From Nocardioides sp. (GTDB lineage: Bacteria > Actinomycetota > Actinomycetes > Propionibacteriales > Nocardioidaceae), in the NCBI GenBank assembly GCA_002729525.1, contig PBYI01000064.1:25877-89876 (forward strand): a stretch of 64,000 nucleotides of DNA, in the 5' to 3' direction. Both the position numbers and the translations under genes were made by a program. The notes under the pieces are model-generated. The model had not been told where the DNA came from, did not search any database, and saw only the letters and a list, made by a program, of their open reading frames with translations. Positions 58,699-64,000 of the stretch are shown in pieces. Position 1 is the first letter of the stretch. Every line of letters starts with the position of its first letter.

Positions 58699-58923
58699 TC
58701 AGTCGTCCGCCAGGGCGGCGACCACGCCGGCGCGGCTGTCGTCCTCGCTGGCGAGGACGCCGCCGTTGGCGACGATGTCCGGGGTGATCTCGCTGAAGAC
58801 CATCCGGACGTCCTGGCGGCGCGCGCCGAGGATGTCGACGGCGCTGGTGGCGACCGCGTCGGCGAAGGCGCGCCGCTGCTCGACGGTGCGGCCGCGGAGC
58901 AGCTCGACGGTGATGTTGGGCAT
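58699..58923 (-). CDS. 4-oxalocrotonate-tautomerase-family protein
   Basis: A 74-residue tautomerase: Pro2 directly after Met (MPNITVELL), the catalytic N-terminal proline of the family, then RGRTVEQRRAFADAVATSAV and VRMVFSEITPDIVANGG. It interconverts keto and enol forms of small acids. It converges on the oxidase terminators and its promoter carries a copy of the 16-bp operator. In the regulon its likely task is tautomerising a ring-opened or enol uronate before KduI; this is inferred. Start ATG 58923 has GAGAGGGACC upstream. Normal length 60-75. Confidence 0.88.
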   Translation of the reverse strand: MPNITVELLRGRTVEQRRAFADAVATSAVDILGARRQDVRMVFSEITPDIVANGGVLASEDDSRAGVVAALADD

Positions 58924-58973
58924 GGGGTGGGTCCCTCTCTGTGGCGACCCCCTGAATCACATGGAGGGCCGTG

Positions 58974-58989
58974 GTTCGCTGTTGTGAAT
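58974..58989 (-). promoter_or_regulatory. 16-bp IclR-type operator, copy 5
   Basis: On the minus strand ATTCACAACAGCGAAC, matching the consensus. It overlaps the expected start point, just 3 bases after the TACTCT box of the tautomerase promoter. Confidence 0.7.
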
Positions 58990-58991
58990 CG

Positions 58992-59021
58992 AGAGTAGGT
59001 GGCCGAACTGGCGGTGCTCAA
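58992..59021 (-). promoter_or_regulatory. Promoter of the tautomerase gene
   Basis: Minus strand TTGAGC (59016-59021), 18 bp, TACTCT (58992-58997). Operator copy 5 begins directly after it. Confidence 0.6.
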
Positions 59022-59048
59022 GGGTTTCGGTGCACTGAATTCACATCC

Positions 59049-59077
59049 TTGACATCAGTTCGTCTCGCTGATTCAGT
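59049..59077 (+). promoter_or_regulatory. Promoter of the copper-gene pair
   Basis: TTGACA (59049-59054), 17 bp, TTCAGT (59072-59077). A half operator ATTCAC (59039-59044) precedes the -35 and copy 6 lies in the leader. Confidence 0.55.
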
Positions 59078-59102
59078 GGTGCCGGTCACGTGGTAGACCT
59101 CG

Positions 59103-59118
59103 GTCCGCGTACGTGAAC
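59103..59118 (-). promoter_or_regulatory. 16-bp IclR-type operator, copy 6
   Basis: Minus strand GTTCACGTACGCGGAC, two mismatches from copy 3. It lies at about +20 to +35 of the YcnI-like transcript. Confidence 0.65.
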
Positions 59119-59146
59119 CACCGTCTCCGCCAGCAAGGACCCGTCC

Positions 59147-59896
59147 GTGTCGCGTCGCCCCGCCTCGTCCCGCTCCCGCGCCCTCGTCGCCGTGCTGCTC
59201 GGTGGTGGAGCCGTCCTCGCGGCAGCACCGCCCGCCGCGGCGCACGTCGGCGTCACGGCGTCCACCACCGCCGCCGGCGCGTACGCCGTGCTCACGGTCT
59301 CGGTGCCGCACGGGTGCGACGGCTCGCCGACGACCGCGGTGACGATCTCGATGCCCGAGGGCGTCAACGCCGTCACCCCCACCCGCAGCGCGCTGTGGAC
59401 GGTCACCAAGGAGGTCGTCGTGCTGGACCCGCCGGTCGTCGACGGCCACGGCAACGAGGTGACCGAGCGCGTCGAGACCGTCACCTACCGCACCGACGAC
59501 CCGCTGCCCGAGGGCTACCGCGACGCCTTCGAGCTGTCGCTGCAGGTGCCGGACGCCGAGGGCGAGACGTTGCTCTTCCCGACCGTGCAGACGTGCGTCG
59601 AGGGGGAGTCGGCCTGGATCGAGGTGCCGGCGGACGGTCAGGACGCCGACGACCTCGACCTGCCCGCGCCGGGGTTCACGATCACCGCGGCGACCGGAGA
59701 CGGCCACCACGGTGCTGGTGAGGGCGACGACGAGCACGCCACGGACGACGCCACGGACGACGCCACGGACGGCGCTGCGGACGGCGCTGCGGACGACAGG
59801 GCCCTCTCGCCGGCCACCTCGGGCGCACTGGCGCTCGGGGTGCTGGGCACCGCCCTGGGCGGTGCCGGCCTGCTCGCCCACCGGCGCCGGCGGTGA
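59147..59896 (+). CDS. YcnI-like (DUF1775) copper-binding protein
   Basis: A 249-residue exported protein: signal peptide ending AAA with the mature chain starting at His33 (AHVGVTAST), the amino-terminal His that coordinates Cu2+ in YcnI proteins, then an Ig-like barrel (VSVPHGCDGSPTTAVTI, SALWTVTKEVVVLDPP). A C-terminal low-complexity linker with repeated ATDDATDDATD precedes a transmembrane helix (GALALGVLGTALGGAGLLAH). It binds copper outside the cell and delivers it. GTG overlaps nothing; AAGGAC is eight bases upstream. It overlaps the CopC-CopD gene by GTGA. Operator copy 6 is in its leader. Confidence 0.88.
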   Translation: MSRRPASSRSRALVAVLLGGGAVLAAAPPAAAHVGVTASTTAAGAYAVLTVSVPHGCDGSPTTAVTISMPEGVNAVTPTRSALWTVTKEVVVLDPPVVDGHGNEVTERVETVTYRTDDPLPEGYRDAFELSLQVPDAEGETLLFPTVQTCVEGESAWIEVPADGQDADDLDLPAPGFTITAATGDGHHGAGEGDDEHATDDATDDATDGAADGAADDRALSPATSGALALGVLGTALGGAGLLAHRRRR

Positions 59897-61572
59897 CCGG
59901 CGGGGTGGGGGCCCCGCTGCGGCGGCTGCTCCCGCTCCTGCTCCTGCCGCTGGTGGCCGTCCTGCTCCTGGCGGTGCCCGCGCCCGCCGCGGCGCACGCC
60001 TCGCTGCTGGGGTCCGACCCGGCCGACGGGACGGTCCTGCCGGTCGCACCCGAGCAGGTGACGTTCTCCTTCAACGAGCCGGTCTCGGTGCTGCCCGACG
60101 GCGTCCAGGTCTTCGACGCGCGCGGGGTCCCGGTGGAGTCGGCAGCGACGGCCCGCGGTGCCGAGCTCGTGGTCGACCTCCCCGGCGAGGTGCCCGAGGG
60201 CACGCTGGTGGTCGTCTGGCGGATCGTCTCCGAGGACACCCACCCCGTCGCGGGCTCGCTGTCGTTCTCCGTCGGCGCGCCGAGCGCGGAGGTGCAGGTG
60301 CCGCCCGTCGCCGTCGAGACCTCGACCGACCCGCCGCTCCTGCTCGGGCCGGCGCGCTGGCTCGGCTACCTCGGTCTGCTGCTCTCCGGCGGGCTGGTGG
60401 TCGCGGTGCTCCTGCTGCTGCCCGCCGATCCCGGTGCCCGGGCCGCCCGCGCCCGGCTCGCCGTTGCCGCGCGGGCAGCCGCCGCAGCGGGGGCCCTCGG
60501 GTGGCTGGTGGTGCTGCCGCTCTCGGTCGTCTACCAGGTGGGTGGCGCGGCGTCCGCGCTCACCCGGGGCTCGTCGTGGGCCGCCCTCGGCGTCACGGAG
60601 TACGTCGCCGTGGGTGCCGCCGCGCTCGGTCCGCTGGTCGCGGTCGGCCTGCTCGGTCGCGACCGTCCCGAGGGCGGCCTGGCGACACTGCGGTGGCGGG
60701 TGTCGCTCGGCGTCGCGGTCCTCGCCGTGGTCGCTCCCAGCCTCAGCGGCCACACCCGGGCGGCGAGCGCGGAGGCGCTCGTGGTGCTGGCGGACGCCGT
60801 GCACCTCCTCGCCGGGGCGACCTGGCTCGGCGGCCTCGTCGCGCTGCTGCTCGTGCTGCCCGACCTCGCAGGCCGGGGAGCGCTCGGCGGAGAGATGGTC
60901 GTGCGGTTCTCGACGGCCGCCGCGGTCGTCGTGGTCGCCCTGGTCGCCACCGGGTCGGTCGTCGCGTGGGGCGTGCTCGACTCCTGGGCGGCGCTGCTCG
61001 GCACGACGTACGGGCAGCTCCTGTTCGGCAAGGTGCTGCTGGTCCTGGTCGTGGTGGTGCTGGCGGCCTGGAACAGGCGCTCGCTGGTGCCTCTGTTGCA
61101 CGAGGCGACCCGGCGCCGCGACCGGCGTACGGCAGCGGCCCGGCTCGCGCGGGTCGTCGCCGCGGAGGCGGCTCTCCTGGTGGTCGTGCTCGCCCTCACC
61201 TCGGCCCTCGTGGACGCCGTGCCGGACCTGGACGAGCCGGTCCCGGCGGCCTCCGGGCCGGTCGCGGCCACCGGCGAGCTGGGTGACCTCGAGGTGTCGG
61301 CGGAGCTGAGCCCGGCGACGGTCGGCGACAGCACCGTGACGGTCCGGATCGCCGACGCGGCCGGCGCCCCCGCGGAGGGTCTGGAGCCGCCGCGGGTGAG
61401 CCTCTCGTCCGGCTCGGTCGACCTCGGACTGGTGCCCCTCACGCCCGTCGTGCCCGGGACGTACGCCGGGCAGGTCGTGCTGCCGACCGCGGGCACGTGG
61501 GAGGTCCAGGTGTCGCTGCGCACCGACCGGTTCACCAACCCGGTCGCGGTGCTGGAGCTCGAGGTCGGCTGA
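59893..61572 (+). CDS. CopC-CopD fusion copper transport protein
   Basis: A 559-residue protein (YcnJ type): signal peptide, then a CopC domain beginning with His35 (AHASLLGSDPADG) with the second copper His in EDTHPVAGSL, followed by eight or so membrane helices of the CopD domain (LLLSGGLVVAVLLLL onwards, HLLAGATWLGGLVALLLVLP) and a final soluble beta domain (about 460-559, VTVRIADAAGAPAEGL) similar to YtkA/FixH-like units. It imports Cu2+ or passes it to exported cuproenzymes. GTG overlaps the YcnI-like gene. With the oxidase upstream it is the natural copper supplier. Ends 3 bp before a convergent SRPBCC gene. Confidence 0.9.
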   Translation: MTGGVGAPLRRLLPLLLLPLVAVLLLAVPAPAAAHASLLGSDPADGTVLPVAPEQVTFSFNEPVSVLPDGVQVFDARGVPVESAATARGAELVVDLPGEVPEGTLVVVWRIVSEDTHPVAGSLSFSVGAPSAEVQVPPVAVETSTDPPLLLGPARWLGYLGLLLSGGLVVAVLLLLPADPGARAARARLAVAARAAAAAGALGWLVVLPLSVVYQVGGAASALTRGSSWAALGVTEYVAVGAAALGPLVAVGLLGRDRPEGGLATLRWRVSLGVAVLAVVAPSLSGHTRAASAEALVVLADAVHLLAGATWLGGLVALLLVLPDLAGRGALGGEMVVRFSTAAAVVVVALVATGSVVAWGVLDSWAALLGTTYGQLLFGKVLLVLVVVVLAAWNRRSLVPLLHEATRRRDRRTAAARLARVVAAEAALLVVVLALTSALVDAVPDLDEPVPAASGPVAATGELGDLEVSAELSPATVGDSTVTVRIADAAGAPAEGLEPPRVSLSSGSVDLGLVPLTPVVPGTYAGQVVLPTAGTWEVQVSLRTDRFTNPVAVLELEVG

Positions 61573-61575
61573 CGA

Positions 61576-62025
61576 TCAGCCCCGCGCGTCGACGAGCAGG
61601 TGGTCGAGGCTCTCGGCGAGGCTCTCGGCCGTGGCGTCGGCCAGCTGCTCCAGGGCGGCCTCCGTCGTCGACCACGGCGGGACGGCGGTGCCCCGGCGGT
61701 GGTAGGTCGCGGACCAGTCGAGCGTCGAGCCGTGCTCGTCGGGCGTCACGTCGAGCGAGATCCTGGTGTTGAGGTCCTGGGAGATGCCGTCGTACCGCAC
61801 GTGCCGGCCGGGTACCGACTCCGCCACCACGCAGGTCAGCGGCACGCGGACGCCACCGATCCGCACGACGTGCTCGTAGCGCGACCCCAGCCCGCCGTCC
61901 CCGTGCAGCAGGGTGGTGCGCACGGTGGTGAGGTCCCACTCCTCGGTGCTGCGCAGGTCCGACACGAGGGCCCACACCAGCGCCGCAGGAGCCGCGGTGC
62001 GGACGGTGCGGTGGAGTGCGGTCAT
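61576..62025 (-). CDS. SRPBCC-fold (START-like) protein
   Basis: A 149-residue helix-grip protein: MTALHRTVRTAAPAALVWALVS, the first strand and helix of SRPBCC polyketide-cyclase/dehydrase-like members, then SRYEHVVRIGGVRVPLTC and a long C-terminal helix (AALEQLADATAESLAESL). Such folds bind lipids or small hydrophobic molecules. ATG 62025 has GGGAGGA upstream. It converges on the CopCD gene with 3 bp between, and faces the response regulator divergently across 120 bp. Function is unknown. Confidence 0.83.
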   Translation of the reverse strand: MTALHRTVRTAAPAALVWALVSDLRSTEEWDLTTVRTTLLHGDGGLGSRYEHVVRIGGVRVPLTCVVAESVPGRHVRYDGISQDLNTRISLDVTPDEHGSTLDWSATYHRRGTAVPPWSTTEAALEQLADATAESLAESLDHLLVDARG

Positions 62026-62132
62026 GACTCCTCCCGGAGCGAGGGGAAGCGTTGCCTCAACCGTGCGTCGCGCCGGCCCCGCACCGGAGCCCCCATACGG
62101 GTGAGGGAGTTTTCCGAGGCCTCCAGGCGTCT

Positions 62133-62138
62133 TATTCT
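62133..62138 (+). promoter_or_regulatory. Leaderless -10 box of the response regulator
   Basis: TATTCT, seven bases, then GTG 62146; no Shine-Dalgarno. Confidence 0.5.
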
Positions 62139-62145
62139 CCCGGCC

Positions 62146-62859
62146 GTGCCCGACTCCGTTCCCGTGACCCTCGCGGTGGTCAACGATTACGAGATCATCG
62201 TCCGCGGCGTCGCGGGCATGATCGCGCCGTACGCCGACCGGGTGCGCGTCGTGGAGCTCGACAGCGGGCTCCCGGTGCACCACGACGTCCAGGTCGTCCT
62301 CTACGACACCTTCGGCCAGCCCCAGGGCGCCGCTCTCAAGCTCGACGATGTCCTCGCGGGCCAGGACGCCAAGGTCGTGGTCTTCTCGTGGAACACCGAC
62401 GAGGACCTCGTGCGGGAGTCGCTGGAGGCCGGAGCGGCCGGCTACGTCTCCAAGGGGCTCTCCGGCGCGGAACTGGTCGACGTCGTGCTGCGCGTCCATC
62501 GCGGAGAGACCGTCACTCCGCGGGTCGACCGCGACGAGCCCCAGCACGCCGGTCGCTGGCCGGGGCAGGAGCACGGCCTGAGCCCGCGTGAGGCGGAGGT
62601 GCTCGCGCTCATCTGCGAGGGCCTCAGCAACGACGAGATCACGCAGCGCGCGTTCATCGGCATCAACACCGTCAAGACCTACATCCGCACGTTGTACGCC
62701 AAGATCGGCGTCGAGAGTCGCACCCAGGCCGTGCTGTGGGGTGTCGACCACGGCTTCCGCCGCGACGTCGTACGTCGTACGGCCTCCGGGGCGCCGGTGC
62801 CCGCGGAGGAGGAGTCGGAGGACCTCCTCGAGGACGCCGCCGGGGGCGACGAGCTCTAG
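62146..62859 (+). CDS. LuxR/NarL-type response regulator without adjacent kinase
   Basis: A 237-residue protein: receiver domain (VNDYEIIVRGVAGMIAPYA, phosphate acceptor Asp54 in VVLYDTFG, VSKGL Lys region) and a C-terminal LuxR helix-turn-helix (LSPREAEVLALICEGLSNDE, INTVKTYIRTLYAKIGVESR). The receiver is unusual in that the switch Thr/Ser after strand 4 is Ser-Trp-Asn (FSWN). No histidine kinase is in the window, so it is an orphan. The GTG follows TATTCT by seven bases. It overlaps the DUF218 gene stop by four bases at the convergent ends. Confidence 0.88.
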   Translation: MPDSVPVTLAVVNDYEIIVRGVAGMIAPYADRVRVVELDSGLPVHHDVQVVLYDTFGQPQGAALKLDDVLAGQDAKVVVFSWNTDEDLVRESLEAGAAGYVSKGLSGAELVDVVLRVHRGETVTPRVDRDEPQHAGRWPGQEHGLSPREAEVLALICEGLSNDEITQRAFIGINTVKTYIRTLYAKIGVESRTQAVLWGVDHGFRRDVVRRTASGAPVPAEEESEDLLEDAAGGDEL

Positions 62860-63578
62860 CCGTCCACGGCGCCGGCGCCGGCGTCGGCACCGCGCGGCAT
62901 CGGGCGCAGCCAGTCGGGGTGGCGGGCGACGAGCCGGGCGTGCGCGTCCTCGACCTGCGACGGCACCTCGACGTGGGCGTGGAACCCGCGTCCCCGTGGT
63001 CCGTAGCCGTCGGCGTCGTCGCGCAGCCGCGGGACCTCGCCGCACACCAGCCGCTCCCACCGCCCGGGCGGCCACGCCTCGCGGGCGTCGGGGCCGGGTC
63101 GGTTGACGGCGGTGGCGGCCCGTCCGCCGAGCGTCCACACGTGGCGGAACACCGCGTCCATCCGCCGCTGCATCGTCGGCTCCTGCGCCAGCGCCACCCG
63201 GATCGGTGCGAGGCCGAGGTCGCGGACGCCCTCCTGCGCGTTCACGACGTTCGAGCCGCAGTCGGTCGACGCCCGCTCCAGCACGACGTCGCGCACGCCG
63301 TGCTCGCGGTCGAGGTACGCCGCCATCAGGTCGGCCTCGGTGCGCCCGTCGTACGACGGGCCGAGTGCGGCGCGCAGTGCGTCCGTGGTGTGGCCGGTGC
63401 CGCCCACGAGCACCAGCGTGCCGGTGCGCCCGGCCCGCGCGTCGCGTGCGACGGCGTCCCACGTCGAGGGGAGCGACCCGCCGAAGAGCAGGGTCACGTC
63501 GACCGGGTCCCGGTCCTCGTCGTCCAGCCGCAGCCACCGAGCGACCAGGTCCAGGTCGTCCGCGTCCCGCTCGTCCAT
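62856..63578 (-). CDS. DUF218/YdcF-like protein
   Basis: A 240-residue protein of the SanA/YdcF superfamily: VTLLFGGSLPSTWDAVA start, TLVLVGGTGHTTDALRAAL, and a DVVLERASTDCGSNVVNAQE segment typical of the family active region. Members are thought to be S-adenosylmethionine binders or envelope-barrier proteins, none clearly established. ATG 63578 is used because the sequence before it in frame is four near-identical 11-residue repeats from the tandem DNA repeat (63607-63736), not a family domain. Convergent with the response regulator. Confidence 0.78.
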   Translation of the reverse strand: MDERDADDLDLVARWLRLDDEDRDPVDVTLLFGGSLPSTWDAVARDARAGRTGTLVLVGGTGHTTDALRAALGPSYDGRTEADLMAAYLDREHGVRDVVLERASTDCGSNVVNAQEGVRDLGLAPIRVALAQEPTMQRRMDAVFRHVWTLGGRAATAVNRPGPDAREAWPPGRWERLVCGEVPRLRDDADGYGPRGRGFHAHVEVPSQVEDAHARLVARHPDWLRPMPRGADAGAGAVDG

Positions 63579-63606
63579 GGCAGCAGCGTGCCCGACGCCC
63601 GCCGAC

Positions 63607-63736
63607 TCCGGTGGTTGAGCCCGACCGAGCGCCAGCGCCTCCGGTGGTTGAGCCCGACCGAGCGCCAGCGCCTCCGGTGGTTGAGCCCGACCGAGCGCCA
63701 GCGCCTCCGGTGGTTGAGCCCGACCGAGCGCCAGCG
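63607..63736. repeat. Four tandem 33-bp repeats
   Basis: A 33-bp unit starting TCCGGTGGTTGAGCCCG and ending GAGCGCCAGCGCC is repeated with no mismatches: 63607-63639, 63640-63672, 63673-63705, and 63706-63736 (31 bp). The unit length is a multiple of 3. A GAGGGAGAAAGTCGAAACC tail follows at about 63737. It resembles intergenic repeats seen in Nocardioidaceae-type genomes. Lies between the DUF218 start and the DUF222-like gene; the rest of the 257-bp gap holds nothing recognisable. Confidence 0.85.
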
Positions 63737-63823
63737 AGGGAGAAAGTCGAAACCCCGGACAGCCGACCGCGAATCTCATCCACAGCCAGCCCCTGAGCTA
63801 GGTCGGTTGTCGGTGGTCGCACC

Positions 63824-63829
63824 TACAAT
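63824..63829 (+). promoter_or_regulatory. Leaderless -10 box of the DUF222-like gene
   Basis: TACAAT, six bases, then ATG 63836; no ribosome site. Confidence 0.5.
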
Positions 63830-63835
63830 CGAGAC

Positions 63836-64000
63836 ATGCGAAAAGCGCTCCTGACCTGCGACAACGAGCCGACTCCGGTCGGTCTCGTCGCCGCCGTCAG
63901 AGGCGCCGCTGAGGTCAAGAAGCAGGCCGCACTGACCGAGGCGTACGCCGTCCTGGAGTGGGTCGCCGCCCGCCAGCTCCCCGAGGACCGCGCGGCCGAG
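63836..64000 (+). CDS. DUF222/HNH-type protein, N-terminus only
   Basis: Only 55 residues are in the window (MRKALLTCDNEPTPVGLVAA, ... AYAVLEWVAARQLPEDRAAE). The helical AVRGAAEVKKQAALTEAYAV pattern and leaderless start after TACAAT are typical of actinobacterial DUF222 proteins that carry a C-terminal HNH endonuclease (13E12-type repeat family), often found in many copies. The window edge hides the rest, so the HNH domain is not seen. Assignment is tentative. Confidence 0.5.
   Translation, partial: MRKALLTCDNEPTPVGLVAAVRGAAEVKKQAALTEAYAVLEWVAARQLPEDRAAE

Noticed and set aside
53150..58960. A 1936-codon open frame on the minus strand opposite the oxidase gene
   Set aside because: It mirrors the codon pattern of the sense gene in high-GC DNA; no domain or compositional signal of its own.
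63607..63736. Tandem repeat considered as a CRISPR array
   Set aside because: Units are contiguous with no spacers and no cas genes are near.
1..64000. tRNA, rRNA, transposase or phage genes
   Set aside because: None were recognised on either strand by eye; a tRNAscan or covariance search could not be run.

Overview
The window is a 64 kb stretch of a very GC-rich actinobacterial chromosome. Codon third positions are almost always G or C, GTG starts are frequent, stop/start overlaps of the ATGA or GTGA type are common, and many genes look leaderless (a TANNNT box 6-7 bases before an ATG or GTG). Family content (four-subunit-type sugar ABC systems, ECF41 sigma factor, DUF3159, a DUF222/HNH-like start at the right edge, tandem GGTTGAGCCCGACCGAGC repeats) fits a soil Nocardioidaceae-like organism; the genus is an inference. 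No rRNA, tRNA, CRISPR array or transposase gene was seen.

Region 1 (1-14,316) is a catabolic island. It holds a GntR regulator, a SnoaL-fold protein, two SDR dehydrogenases, a ribose-type ABC importer, a HyuB/HyuA carboxylase-like pair whose B subunit carries a fused cysteine-rich C-terminal domain resembling the acetone-carboxylase gamma subunit, a CaiB-type CoA transferase, an alpha-methylacyl-CoA racemase and a small ABM monooxygenase. The likely logic is import, alcohol-to-ketone oxidation, ATP-dependent carboxylation, CoA transfer. Two related AT-rich operator candidates sit on the promoters. Region 2 (14,400-26,900) is mostly housekeeping or accessory: an MFS exporter, an alpha/beta hydrolase with a disrupted start, a secreted propeller protein, an ECF41 sigma factor with its NAD-binding partner and two paralogous membrane-anchored proteins, an M1 peptidase, a MerR regulator facing a SnoaL gene across a 19-bp-spacer promoter, a degenerate HD/PAS locus, a VapBC pair and a GntR/UTRA regulator.

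Region 3 (26,900-42,200) holds a zinc-type ABC operon behind a Zur-like box, a frameshifted alkylsulfatase-like metallohydrolase with DUF3159, and a divergent aromatic-degradation operon (MBL hydrolase, extradiol dioxygenase, fumarylacetoacetase-family hydrolase, acyl-CoA ligase, MhpA-type hydroxylase) ending in a TetR gene. A protein with four HTH domains, a ROK regulator and a lipoprotein follow.

Region 4 (42,177-61,572) is the most interesting. An IclR regulator faces an operon for unsaturated/4-deoxy uronate breakdown (KduI, KduD, sugar ABC importer, aldehyde dehydrogenase, KDPG aldolase, KDG kinase). Next comes an 1828-residue secreted protein that joins a ThuA domain to a complete copper-radical-oxidase active site and two LamG domains. 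A 4-OT tautomerase and a copper pair (YcnI-like protein, CopC-CopD fusion) follow. Six copies of one 16-bp palindromic element (consensus RTTCACRWANNSGRAC) lie on or next to the promoters of the regulator, the uronate operon, the oxidase, the tautomerase and the copper genes. This suggests one regulon that makes an extracellular copper oxidase, loads it with copper, imports the product and routes it through KDG. The right end holds a SRPBCC protein, a LuxR-type response regulator, a DUF218 protein, a tandem repeat and the start of a DUF222-like gene.
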